Shown here: positions 1-8,056 of the stretch, in pieces
Layout: every line of letters begins with the position of its first letter
Numbering within the stretch: the first letter of the stretch is position 1
Assembly (NCBI GenBank): GCA_910588315.1
Contig: CAJUQF010000014.1
Location: 4,075-32,441, forward strand
Origin: an uncultured Christensenellaceae bacterium
GTDB lineage: Bacteria; Bacillota; Clostridia; Christensenellales; Pumilibacteraceae
Direction of reading: 5' to 3'
Length of the DNA: 28,367 nucleotides
Program-made: the position numbers and the translations under genes
The notes under the pieces: model-generated
Databases searched by the model: none
What the model saw: the letters and a program-made list of their open reading frames with translations, nothing else
What the model was told of the DNA's origin: nothing

Positions 1-1
1 T

Positions 2-2041
2 ATTCTGTCCAACTCGGGCGCGATAACCGCCAACTATTGGCTTAGCGAGATCTACGACGAAGAGATAGCCAATGCGCACCGCAGCGCGGACATACACATT
101 CACGATATGTCCATGCTTACCGGCTACTGCGCGGGCTGGTCGCTTCGTCAGCTTATACAGGAAGGTCTCGGGGGCATACCCGGCAAGATCAGCTCGTCGC
201 CGGCGAGCCATCTTGCGACGCTTTGCAACCAGATGGTAAACTTCCTCGGCATCATGCAGAACGAATGGGCGGGCGCGCAGGCGTTCTCGTCGTTCGATAC
301 TTACCTTGCTCCGTTCGTCAAGGTGGACAACCTTACTTATAACGAAGTCAAGAAGTGTATCGAGTCGTTTATTTACGGCGTCAACACGCCGTCGCGCTGG
401 GGTACGCAGGCGCCGTTCAGCAACATAACGCTCGACTGGACCGTTCCGCCCGATCTTGCCGAACAGCCGGCTATCGTCGGCGGCAAGCCCATGGACTTCA
501 AGTATAAAGACTGCAAGAAAGAAATGGACATGGTCAACAAGGCGTTCATAGAGATAATGATCGAAGGCGACGCCAACGGCAGAGGATTCCAATATCCCAT
601 ACCGACATATTCCATTACGCGCGATTTCGATTGGTCCGAAAACGAGAATAACAAATTGTTGTTCGAGATGGCTGCGAAATACGGCACGCCGTACTTCTCC
701 AACTATATCAACTCGGATATGGAGCCGTCGGATATACGCAGCATGTGCTGCCGTCTCCGTCTCGATCTTCGCGAACTTCGTAAAAAATCCGGCGGTTTCT
801 TCGGCAGCGGCGAAAGTACCGGCTCGGTCGGCGTCGTAACGCTCAACATGCCGCGTCTTGCGTATCTGTCCGAAAACGAAGCAGATTTCTACAACAGACT
901 CGACAAACTCATGGATATATCGGCGCGCTCGCTCAAGATCAAGCGCGATATCATCACCAAGCTCATGGACGAAGGTCTGTATCCGTATACGCGTCGTTAT
1001 CTCGGTACGTTCAACAACCACTTCTCGACGATCGGGCTTGTGGGTATGAACGAAGCCGGACTTAACGCCAAATGGATAAGAGCGAATCTTACCGATCCGC
1101 ACGCGCAGGAGTTTGCAAAAAACGTGCTTAACCACATGCGTGAGCGGCTCGTGATTTATCAAGAGCAGTACGGCGATCTTTATAATCTCGAAGCTACGCC
1201 GGCGGAGTCCACGACGTACCGCCTTGCCAAGCATGACAAAGAGCGTTACCCCGATATAATCACCGCCAACGAGAACGGTACGCCGTATTACACCAACAGC
1301 TCGCACCTGCCGGTAGGGTACACCGAGGACGTGTTCAGCGCGCTCGACATTCAGGACGAGTTGCAGACGCTTTACACATCGGGCACCGTTTTCCACACAT
1401 TCCTCGGCGAAAAACTTCCCGATTGGAAAGCTGCGGCAAAACTCGTGCGCACTGTCGCGGAAAACTACAAACTTCCGTACTTCACGCTTTCGCCCACATA
1501 CTCGGTATGCCGCAACCACGGCTATATCGCCGGCGAAGTTTATACCTGTCCCAAGTGCGGCGAAAAGACCGAGGTCAACAGCCGCATCACCGGTTACTAT
1601 CGTCCCGTTCAAAACTGGAACGACGGCAAAGCGCAGGAGTTCAAGGACAGAAGAACGTACAACACCATGAAGTACGATACCCCGCATACCGGACATAAGA
1701 TTGTTCGTCAATCCGAACCCGAACAGGCGGCCGCCGCTTGTAAAGACGGTGCGAGATTGATGTTGTTTACGACCCCGACATGCCCCAAGTGCAAGGCGTC
1801 CATACCCATGCTCAACGAGGCTGGGATCGCAGTGGAAGTCATCAACGCCAACGAGCAGCGTGAGCTTGCCATAAAATACGGCGTTAAAAAGGCGCCCACT
1901 CTTGTCGCCGACGACGGTGAAAACGTCGCAAAATATGCCGATATAACCGGAGTAAAGAAGTTTATCGACGCTTTCAGAGCGAGCAAGACGGACGTGTCTG
2001 CAACCGCCGCCGACTCGGATAAGACCAGCGCTCATGCATGA
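2..2041 (+). CDS. nrdD: Anaerobic (class III) ribonucleoside-triphosphate reductase with fused C-terminal thioredoxin-fold domain, 5'-partial
   Basis: Catalyses glycyl-radical reduction of ribonucleoside triphosphates to deoxy forms in anaerobes. The frame is open from base 2, before the first ATG (107), and the upstream residues (AHRSADIHIHDMSMLTG) are NrdD sequence, so the true start lies outside the window; 679 codons are visible. Seen: SMCCRLRLD, holding the likely thiyl-radical cysteine; FGSGESTGSVGVVTLN; a CPKC zinc-type motif (codons 1547-1558); and the glycyl-radical loop SRITGYYRP with Gly at 1592-1594. After the normal NrdD end comes a ~75-residue thioredoxin/glutaredoxin-like domain with a CPKC redox motif (codons 1781-1792) and the cis-proline signature KKAPTLV. 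No nrdG activase lies downstream; trxB overlaps the stop by 8 bp. Inference: the fused domain delivers electrons to the NrdD disulfide. Confidence 0.95.
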   Translation: MLSNSGAITANYWLSEIYDEEIANAHRSADIHIHDMSMLTGYCAGWSLRQLIQEGLGGIPGKISSSPASHLATLCNQMVNFLGIMQNEWAGAQAFSSFDTYLAPFVKVDNLTYNEVKKCIESFIYGVNTPSRWGTQAPFSNITLDWTVPPDLAEQPAIVGGKPMDFKYKDCKKEMDMVNKAFIEIMIEGDANGRGFQYPIPTYSITRDFDWSENENNKLLFEMAAKYGTPYFSNYINSDMEPSDIRSMCCRLRLDLRELRKKSGGFFGSGESTGSVGVVTLNMPRLAYLSENEADFYNRLDKLMDISARSLKIKRDIITKLMDEGLYPYTRRYLGTFNNHFSTIGLVGMNEAGLNAKWIRANLTDPHAQEFAKNVLNHMRERLVIYQEQYGDLYNLEATPAESTTYRLAKHDKERYPDIITANENGTPYYTNSSHLPVGYTEDVFSALDIQDELQTLYTSGTVFHTFLGEKLPDWKAAAKLVRTVAENYKLPYFTLSPTYSVCRNHGYIAGEVYTCPKCGEKTEVNSRITGYYRPVQNWNDGKAQEFKDRRTYNTMKYDTPHTGHKIVRQSEPEQAAAACKDGARLMLFTTPTCPKCKASIPMLNEAGIAVEVINANEQRELAIKYGVKKAPTLVADDGENVAKYADITGVKKFIDAFRASKTDVSATAADSDKTSAHA

Positions 2042-2936
2042 TATAATAGTTATAGGCGCCGGCACGGCGGGAATGACCGCCGCGCTGTACGCGCTCAGAA
2101 ACGGAAAAACCGTACTGCTGCTCGAAGCGGAGTGCGCAGGCGGGCAGATAGCCAATTCGCCGCGCGTAGAAAACTTTCCGTCGGTCAAGGCGATTTCGGG
2201 CAGCGAGTTTTCAGACAGACTGCTCGAGCAGATAAAGGCGCTCGGCGCCGAGCTCGAGTTGGAACGCGCGGAGAATATAACCGAAAATGGCGGCGTATTT
2301 ACCGTCAAGACCGATGCGGGCACGCACGACGCGCGCGCGATAATAATCGCGACGGGCGCAAAGCACAAAAAAATCGGAGTGGAGCGCGAAGAAGAACTCA
2401 CGGGCAGCGGCGTAAGTTATTGCGCGGTGTGCGACGGTCCGTTCTATTCCGGCGACGACGTAGCGCTTGTGGGCGACGCCAATACCGCTTTGCAATACGG
2501 CATCCTTCTTTCCGGATATTGCAATAAGGTGTACGTGTGTACGTGGATGGACAAGTTTTTCGGCGATAAAGCGCTCGTCGATACACTGCTCAAAAAGCCC
2601 AACGTCGAATGGATCAAAAACGTTACATTGACGGGATTCGAAGGCGAAGAAGAACTCGGCGCGTGCGTTTTCAACGAGCAGGCAACAGGCAAAAAGCGCT
2701 CCATTCCCGTCAAGGCGTGTTTTATCGCCATAGGTCAGGAACCGGACAACGCCCCGTTTAAAAACGTCGTCAAACTCGATACAAACGGATATATCTCCGC
2801 CGACGAGAGCTGTATGACGGATACCGCCGGCGTGTTCGTCGCCGGCGACTGCCGTACCAAAAAGGTGCGTCAGCTCACTACTGCCGTAGCCGACGGCGCA
2901 TCCGCCGCCATGGCGGCTTGTAAATACTTGGGCTGA
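2034..2936 (+). CDS. trxB: Thioredoxin reductase-like flavoprotein lacking NADPH-binding motifs
   Basis: A 300-residue flavin disulfide reductase that should reduce a thioredoxin-type partner in the cytoplasm. Seen: N-terminal FAD Rossmann motif GAGTAG (residues 8-13), redox centre CAVC (130-133), and C-terminal FAD motif GVFVAGDC. The second nucleotide-binding motif expected in NADPH-dependent enzymes (GGGDSA) reads GDANTA (147-152), and the usual HRR specificity motif is replaced by YVCTWMDKFF. This resembles pyridine-nucleotide-independent, ferredoxin-dependent flavin thioredoxin reductases described in Clostridium (family knowledge); ferredoxin use here is inferred. ATG 2034 is chosen because it begins the Rossmann fold directly; it overlaps the nrdD stop by 8 bp, implying translational coupling. 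The likely substrate is the thioredoxin domain fused to NrdD. Confidence 0.93.
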   Translation: MHDIIVIGAGTAGMTAALYALRNGKTVLLLEAECAGGQIANSPRVENFPSVKAISGSEFSDRLLEQIKALGAELELERAENITENGGVFTVKTDAGTHDARAIIIATGAKHKKIGVEREEELTGSGVSYCAVCDGPFYSGDDVALVGDANTALQYGILLSGYCNKVYVCTWMDKFFGDKALVDTLLKKPNVEWIKNVTLTGFEGEEELGACVFNEQATGKKRSIPVKACFIAIGQEPDNAPFKNVVKLDTNGYISADESCMTDTAGVFVAGDCRTKKVRQLTTAVADGASAAMAACKYLG

Positions 2937-3026
2937 GATTGTCGTTGCCGTTTGGTTCGATTTATCGCGTTAGATACAAAAACGTATAAAAGCCGTACAA
3001 CGAAAGAATATAATACAAAATATGAG

Positions 3027-3052
3027 AACCTTGCTTATCGGCAAGGTTTTTT
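3027..3052 (+). terminator. Rho-independent terminator of nrdD-trxB
   Basis: A perfect 8-bp stem AACCTTGC / GCAAGGTT with a 6-nt loop is followed directly by a T run, about 90 nt after the trxB stop. Confidence 0.85.
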
Positions 3053-3236
3053 CGTGCGTTTGTGATTTTATGTTGTTGATCTATCGATGCGCGGCATAAT
3101 CGACAGCCGATACTGTGTGACCGATTTAAAGGCAAACCGCATAGTTCTTATTTTTTAGTCGGCATTTTATATGAAGGTGCCGCAGGGCAATACCGAATTA
3201 TTTATTTGTGACGTGGAAGATACGTTTACTGAAATT
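3053..3236. other. Short non-coding spacer between convergent units
   Basis: Between the trxB terminator and the end of the EamA gene I see no supported gene, promoter or repeat. A 24-codon ORF from 3171 runs into the end of the convergent gene and is not considered real. Confidence 0.5.
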
Positions 3237-3650
3237 TCAAAATAGCATATACACCGTACCGCCGACTATTAAAATAAGTCCGATCCGACCTTTCCACGAT
3301 AATTTTTCTTTAAATACGATAGAAGAAAAGGCGATAGTTACAATAATGCTTAATTTGTCGATGGCGACGACCGTACTTGTCGTGCCGTCGCGGAGCGCTT
3401 TGAAATAGCATAGCCAGCTCGCGCCCGTTGCCAGCCCCGAAAGAACAAGAAACAACCAACTTTTCCAATCGACCTGCGGCAACGTATTCCATGAGCCGAC
3501 TATAAAAACCATTATCCACGCAAAAAGCAATACGACTATCGTTCGTATTGCCGTAGCGAGCGTGGAACTTGTATTTTTAATCCCGCACTTCGCGAGTATC
3601 GATGTTATTCCTGCAAATATCGCGGAGAGCGAGGCGAAAACTACCCACAT
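3237..3650 (-). CDS. Small EamA-family (drug/metabolite transporter superfamily) membrane protein
   Basis: A 137-residue protein made almost entirely of hydrophobic helices (about five membrane segments) with a single EamA repeat. The short helices, the conserved GASWLCYFKALRDG stretch and the C-terminal LILIVGGTVYML fit the half-length EamA proteins, which are thought to work as dimers. The substrate is unknown. It lies 6 nt after the stop of the PhoR-like kinase on the same strand, so it is probably the last gene of the regulator-kinase transcript; a role in phosphate limitation would be inference only. Confidence 0.85.
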   Translation of the reverse strand: MWVVFASLSAIFAGITSILAKCGIKNTSSTLATAIRTIVVLLFAWIMVFIVGSWNTLPQVDWKSWLFLVLSGLATGASWLCYFKALRDGTTSTVVAIDKLSIIVTIAFSSIVFKEKLSWKGRIGLILIVGGTVYMLF

Positions 3651-3656
3651 AAAATA

Positions 3657-5324
3657 TTAGTCTTTATCGAAAACGACTGTTACCGTCGTTCCCGCGCCGA
3701 ACTTTGATTTAAGCGTCAGTTCGGCATTGTACAGTTCGCATATGTGCTTTACTATGGCAAGTCCGAGTCCCGTGCCGCCTGTAGCGCGCGAACGCGATTT
3801 GTCCACGCGATAGAATCGTTCGAAAATGCGGCTTTGATGTTTTTGATCGATGCCGATCCCGTTGTCGGCGACGGTAAGTTTCGTTTTGCCGTCGGAACTT
3901 TCGATATTTATCTCGACCGTGCCGCCGTCGTTGTTATAGCGCACGCCGTTTTCTACGAGATTTTTTACCAGCTCGTAAATATGTTCGCGTTCTGCTTTTA
4001 CCGTACCGGTACCTTTGATCGCGATCTCGACGTTACGCACTTTTGCGGCGGGGGTCAAGCTGTCTTTGACCTCGTCGGCGATCTCAGTAATATCGACGTC
4101 GGCGATGTTTTCCGGTTTCGACTGCGAGTTTTCGAGCTTGCTCAGATCCAGCATGTCGCCTAAAAGGTTGCCGACTCTGTCGATCTCTTTTCCTATGCGC
4201 GCGGAGTAGTCGAGAATGGGTTTCTCCGTCGCCTGCAAAGAGATCATATCGTTAAAACCTTTTATAGTGGTAAGCGGTGTTTTAAGTTCGTGCGATGCGT
4301 TGGCAAAGAATTCGAGCCGCATTTTCTCGCCGTTTTTTTCCTGCGTAACGTCGGTAAGTACCGCAATTATCAAATCGTTATCCGTGAATCGCACCGAACA
4401 AAGATAATAGCGGCCCGACGATTTGAACCCGAAGATGGTGTCGCTCTTTTTTGTCGCGCTGTCGCGTACCGTTTTGATAAACGCCGTATCGTCGGTCAAA
4501 ACGTCTATCGGTCTGCCCACGACGTCGGACACGCCGAAAATGTTTTTCAGACTCGTATTTGCGATCACAATATCGAGATTGCCGTCGAAAACAGCGATAC
4601 CGTCGCTTATATTTGAAAGGATAAAATCGAGTTTTTGTTTTTCGCTGCGTGCACCCGTTATACCGGATTGCAGTTTTTCGCTCAGGTCGTTTATGTCGGC
4701 GAGTATTTCGTTTATATCGTTGTCGCCGGTAGTCGGAGCTATCTTTCTGTATGAGCCGCGCTCTATTTGCGTCAAACCTTCCTTTACCTGCGTCAACGGT
4801 TTCAACAGAACGTTGCTGAACAGTACGCTCGCAACTATCGAACAACCCCAAACGCAGAGAAGCGTAATGATGGTGGGAACGATGGATTTAAGCGCGTAGG
4901 CGGTTATGCTTTCCGTCGGGACGGCAACTCGAATAAATACGTAGCTGTCGCCGGTCGGTACTTTTTCCGCGTAATACATCATTTCTTTGCCGAGAGTTTC
5001 GCTGTTGCGTATAACTATCGTCGGTCTGCCTATAGCGGCGGCTTTGATCTCGTCGCGGTGCAGATGATTTCCTTCTATCGCCGTCGAATCGCTGTCCTTT
5101 AAAACTTTGCCCGACGCGTCTATGACTGTCACTCGCACGTTTTTATCTTTCGGAAAAGATATGTCGGCGGTATAATTCGTCACGTATACGGCGGTAATTT
5201 CCTTGATCTTTCGCTCGGTGATATCGCGGTTGTTGCTGTTGGTCACCATAATACCGAATCCGAATATAACGGCAAGCATTACGACCGTCATTACGACGTT
5301 ATAGATTATAAGTTTCTTTTTCAT
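3657..5324 (-). CDS. phoR: PhoR-like sensor histidine kinase
   Basis: A 555-residue membrane-bound sensor kinase. In order: N-terminal TM helix (about residues 5-27), an extracytoplasmic sensing region of roughly 120 residues, a second TM helix, a HAMP segment (KPLTQVKEGLTQIERGSY), a PAS domain, a HisKA domain with SHELKTPL (phospho-acceptor near His345), then a HATPase domain with N box (KNLVENGVRYN), G1 (DNGIGID, near 487) and G2 (GTGLGL, near 517). TM-loop-TM-HAMP-PAS-HisKA is the Gram-positive PhoR layout. Its ATG overlaps the regulator stop as ATGA, so the two are co-translated. Adjacency to a phosphate symporter with PhoP-like boxes supports phosphate signalling; without that context it could be any PhoR/WalK-type kinase. 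Confidence 0.9.
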   Translation of the reverse strand: MKKKLIIYNVVMTVVMLAVIFGFGIMVTNSNNRDITERKIKEITAVYVTNYTADISFPKDKNVRVTVIDASGKVLKDSDSTAIEGNHLHRDEIKAAAIGRPTIVIRNSETLGKEMMYYAEKVPTGDSYVFIRVAVPTESITAYALKSIVPTIITLLCVWGCSIVASVLFSNVLLKPLTQVKEGLTQIERGSYRKIAPTTGDNDINEILADINDLSEKLQSGITGARSEKQKLDFILSNISDGIAVFDGNLDIVIANTSLKNIFGVSDVVGRPIDVLTDDTAFIKTVRDSATKKSDTIFGFKSSGRYYLCSVRFTDNDLIIAVLTDVTQEKNGEKMRLEFFANASHELKTPLTTIKGFNDMISLQATEKPILDYSARIGKEIDRVGNLLGDMLDLSKLENSQSKPENIADVDITEIADEVKDSLTPAAKVRNVEIAIKGTGTVKAEREHIYELVKNLVENGVRYNNDGGTVEINIESSDGKTKLTVADNGIGIDQKHQSRIFERFYRVDKSRSRATGGTGLGLAIVKHICELYNAELTLKSKFGAGTTVTVVFDKD

Positions 5325-5986
5325 TTAAGAAAATACCCCACGCCGCGAACCGTATTGATAGCCGCTTTACTGTCGGATATGGCTTTACGCACCGACGCGA
5401 TGTGGATGTCGAGCGTGCGCGTCTCGCCGAAATAATCTTCGCCCCAAACGGTATTTATAATAATATCGCGCGATACTATGTTCGGCGCGTTCGTTACGAG
5501 CAGTTTCAAAAGCTCGTATTCCTTTAACGTAAGCGTCAACGTTTCGTTCGCGACGGTCACCGTATGTTTGTTTTCGTCTATCGATATATCCGAGTAGGCG
5601 AGTGCGGTGCGATCGTCTGTTCTGCGAAGATTGGCGTTTATTCTGGCGATAAGTTCAAGTACGCCGAACGGCTTTGCGATATAATCGTCGGCGCCCATAT
5701 CCAAGCCCTTTACCTTGCTTAATTCTTCGCCTTTCGCCGAAACCATAATGACCGGGATGTTACGTGTGGCGGGACTTTCTTTCAGCTTTTGCAATATGGT
5801 ATATCCGTCATATCCGTCGAGCATGATATCCAAAATTATAAGCGCAGGTTTCTTGGTCTCCAGTGCGGCAAACAGACTGTCGCCGTCTACGAAACATCGA
5901 CAGTCGAATCCCGCGCTGTTAAGTGCAACGCCGTACAGCTCACGGATATTTTCTTCGTCGTCGACCGCAAAAATACATTTCTTCAT
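5321..5986 (-). CDS. phoP: PhoB/PhoP-like (OmpR family) response regulator
   Basis: A 221-residue regulator with an N-terminal receiver domain (acidic pair D9-D10, phospho-acceptor D53 in LIILDIML, conserved K105 in IAKPFG) and a C-terminal winged helix (LTLTLKEYELLKLL ... INTVRGVGYFLK). The start is the ATG at 5986: a GAGGTG ribosome-binding site sits 6 nt upstream and MKKCIFAVDDEE is the usual receiver N-terminus; the reading frame extends to an ATG at 6034, but those 16 extra residues are unlike the family and overlap the promoter. It overlaps the kinase by 4 bp. It has its own TTGTAT-N17-TATAAT promoter. It probably binds the boxes upstream of the phosphate symporter. Confidence 0.93.
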   Translation of the reverse strand: MKKCIFAVDDEENIRELYGVALNSAGFDCRCFVDGDSLFAALETKKPALIILDIMLDGYDGYTILQKLKESPATRNIPVIMVSAKGEELSKVKGLDMGADDYIAKPFGVLELIARINANLRRTDDRTALAYSDISIDENKHTVTVANETLTLTLKEYELLKLLVTNAPNIVSRDIIINTVWGEDYFGETRTLDIHIASVRKAISDSKAAINTVRGVGYFLK

Positions 5987-6005
5987 GGTTACACCTCGTA
6001 ACTGT

Positions 6006-6034
6006 ATTATACATGATTTTTTTATAGCATACAA
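6006..6034 (-). promoter_or_regulatory. Sigma-A-type promoter of the regulator-kinase operon
   Basis: On the minus strand TTGTAT (6034-6029) and a perfect TATAAT (6011-6006) are separated by exactly 17 nt, in the short gap between the symporter stop and the regulator start. The predicted transcript starts near 5999, leaving about 13 nt that include the GAGGTG ribosome-binding site. Confidence 0.7.
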
Positions 6035-6038
6035 CGAT

Positions 6039-7709
6039 TTATACAGGCTGTGTCTTTATTATTATATCTTCCGACCCGGACGGGTTTTTAATAGAATACG
6101 CAATGTTTATGAGATGATCGGCGGTGCGTTCGAGTTCCGAGATTATCGCATAAAAGTATATCCCTTTTTCGACGGAACAGCTGCCCGAGTTGAGTCTTTC
6201 GATGTGTTTGCGGTTAAGCTCTTTTTTGAGCCGATCTACCTGCGCTTCCGTTTCGGAGATCGCGGCAAGCCCTTGCGTATCCCTTTCGGCAAATACGTTT
6301 AACACGTCGCCGAACATGTTTTCGACTTTACCGTACATCACATTGAGTTCGCTTTGCGCTTGTTCGGAAAACGATATGCCGAGTTCGCGCATATTTTCGG
6401 CGCGTTCTATGAAATTCTTAGCATAGTCGCCGATTCGTTCTATATCGCCTATAACGTGGTATAGCGAGCCGATTATCTGCTCGTTGCCGTCACTTATGTC
6501 CTGTGCCGATAATTTAATGAGAAACGTTGCCACGCCTTTATTGATAAAGTTGATTTTGTTTTCTTCCTCGTACAGTATTTCTTTCTCGGCTGTTTTTCCC
6601 GTGCAAACGGCGTCGAAACCGCGGCGCAGATTCGCATGGGCGATCTCTGCCATATTCACGACTTCCTTGACTGTTTGTTCGAGCGCGATCGACGGGGTTT
6701 GCAGTATTCTGTCGTCGATATAAAACAGCTTTAGTTGTTCCGTCTTATTTCGTTTTTCGGGGATTATGACCGAAGCGAGTTTTGCGAGCTGTTTTGTAAA
6801 CGGAAGTAACAGCAACGTCGTAATTACATTGAAGAATATGTGGAACCAGGCGATCTGCATAGTCAAAGCGTTCGGCGCGAGCATATTTAAAAATCCTACG
6901 ACTTGGTCGGAAAGCGGCCATATCAAAGCGGCGAATACCACAGTGCCAATCAAATTGAATATTAAATGTATAAGCGCGGCGCGCTTTGCGTTTACGGTCG
7001 CACCGATCGAAGCCAGAAGCGCAGTTACGCACGTGCCGATGTTTGTACCTATTACGATAAAAAGCGCGCTCTCTACCGGCAATACGCCTTGGGACACGAG
7101 TGTTATTATTATACCCGTCGCGGCGCTCGAAGATTGTATGAGCGCGGTAAACACCGCACCCAAAATAATAAGCAGTAACGGAAAATCGACTTTGGTAAAT
7201 AACGAAGAAAATGCCGTGCGGATCTCGTCGCAATTTTTCAATGAGCCGCTCATCATGGACAGACCTACGAAAATCAGCCCGAGTCCTGTAAGGATATTGC
7301 CGACGGTCTTTACCATATCCTTTCTGCCGAACATCGTTATGAAAACACCGATAAAGGCAAGGGCGGTGGCGTATAGCCCGATATTGAACGAAGAAAAAGC
7401 GACGAGAACGCCCGTCACCGTTGTGCCGATGTTCGCGCCCATAATTATAGCCGTTGCCTGCAACAGCGTCATGATCCCGGCATTAACGAAACCGATGACC
7501 ATCACGGTAGTTGCCGAACTCGATTGAATTATAGCGGTAACCGCCGCGCCGACGCCCACTCCGGCAAAGCGATTGCCGCTTATTTTGCGGAACAGCTTTT
7601 TAAGTCCGCCGCCGGCGCCGTGTTCCAATCCGTCGCTCATCATTTTCATGCCGACCATAAATACGCCTATCCCGGCGAGTAGTGTTATGATTGCTTCAGT
7701 CAGTTCCAT
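6039..7709 (-). CDS. Na+/phosphate symporter with C-terminal PhoU-like domain (NptA/PNaS family)
   Basis: A 556-residue secondary transporter that should import inorganic phosphate with sodium. The two inverted-repeat signatures of the family are present, IIQSSSATTVMV and LIQSSSAATGII, each in a hydrophobic transport half with several helices. The C-terminal ~200 residues are a helical PhoU-like domain (IERIGDYAKNFIERA; LERTADHLINIAYSI). The start is the ATG at 7709: AAGGAA lies 6 nt upstream and MELTEAIITLLAGIGVFMVGMK is the usual N-terminus. An in-frame ATG at 7784 would add 25 Arg-rich residues translated from a leader hairpin and is rejected. It is the first gene of the phosphate block and has PhoP-like boxes upstream. 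Confidence 0.93.
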   Translation of the reverse strand: MELTEAIITLLAGIGVFMVGMKMMSDGLEHGAGGGLKKLFRKISGNRFAGVGVGAAVTAIIQSSSATTVMVIGFVNAGIMTLLQATAIIMGANIGTTVTGVLVAFSSFNIGLYATALAFIGVFITMFGRKDMVKTVGNILTGLGLIFVGLSMMSGSLKNCDEIRTAFSSLFTKVDFPLLLIILGAVFTALIQSSSAATGIIITLVSQGVLPVESALFIVIGTNIGTCVTALLASIGATVNAKRAALIHLIFNLIGTVVFAALIWPLSDQVVGFLNMLAPNALTMQIAWFHIFFNVITTLLLLPFTKQLAKLASVIIPEKRNKTEQLKLFYIDDRILQTPSIALEQTVKEVVNMAEIAHANLRRGFDAVCTGKTAEKEILYEEENKINFINKGVATFLIKLSAQDISDGNEQIIGSLYHVIGDIERIGDYAKNFIERAENMRELGISFSEQAQSELNVMYGKVENMFGDVLNVFAERDTQGLAAISETEAQVDRLKKELNRKHIERLNSGSCSVEKGIYFYAIISELERTADHLINIAYSIKNPSGSEDIIIKTQPV

Positions 7710-7753
7710 ACGATTTCCTTGGTAGCTTTTAACCGTGTTATCGGGAGACGATC

Positions 7754-7783
7754 TGCGACGACGACCACGATCGTATCGTCGCA
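7754..7783 (-). other. Hairpin in the leader of the phosphate symporter mRNA
   Basis: TGCGACGA (7754-7761) pairs perfectly with TCGTCGCA (7776-7783), and the interior holds the palindrome ACGATCGT. It lies in the predicted ~140-nt 5' leader, about 45 nt before the start codon. There is no T run, so it is not a simple terminator. Confidence 0.4.
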
Positions 7784-7855
7784 TCGGGGTAGCTTTGTGC
7801 CGTTATTTTGCCCGATGTATATTATCCGATTTATTTTAACGTAAAATCAAAAAAG

Positions 7856-7897
7856 ATAATATCATACCAATGTTAATTGTATGTAAAATCTATGTAA
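7856..7897 (-). promoter_or_regulatory. PhoP-box array and promoter of the phosphate symporter
   Basis: On the minus strand three hexamers, TTACAT (7897-7892), TTACAT (7886-7881) and TAACAT (7875-7870), repeat with an exact 11-bp period. This matches the Bacillus PhoP box, direct TTAACA-like repeats with 5-bp spacers placed over the -35 region. A -10-like element (TATGAT at 7866-7861 or TATTAT at 7861-7856) follows at once and no good -35 is present, as expected for an activator-dependent promoter. Activation by the neighbouring PhoP-like regulator is inferred. Confidence 0.75.
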
Positions 7898-7956
7898 ACT
7901 AATATTTTGCGAGCGGTCGCGTATGAGAAAATACCGACGATCGTTTTTTTGGGCGC

Positions 7957-7985
7957 AAAAAAAACGCCGAAAAGGTTGCGGCGTT
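7957..7985 (-). terminator. Rho-independent terminator of thiN
   Basis: On the minus strand AACGCCG / CGGCGTT forms a perfect 7-bp stem with a 9-nt loop, followed by a run of T (the A run at 7957-7964 on the plus strand), about 70 nt after the thiN stop. Confidence 0.85.
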
Positions 7986-8056
7986 AAGGCGATCGTCCCG
8001 GAGGATGAGGTGTGTGTAGGTGGTGGGGGGAGATAATATCCGATTATTTACGGATA

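Noticed and set aside
3171..3242. 24-codon plus-strand ORF
   Set aside because: Too short, no ribosome-binding site, and it runs into the end of the convergent EamA gene.
5987..6034. N-terminal extension of the response regulator to ATG 6034
   Set aside because: It covers the operon promoter and the ribosome-binding site of the ATG at 5986; residues are unlike the family.
7710..7784. N-terminal extension of the phosphate symporter to ATG 7784
   Set aside because: Arg-rich residues come from translating a leader hairpin; ATG 7709 has a good ribosome-binding site.
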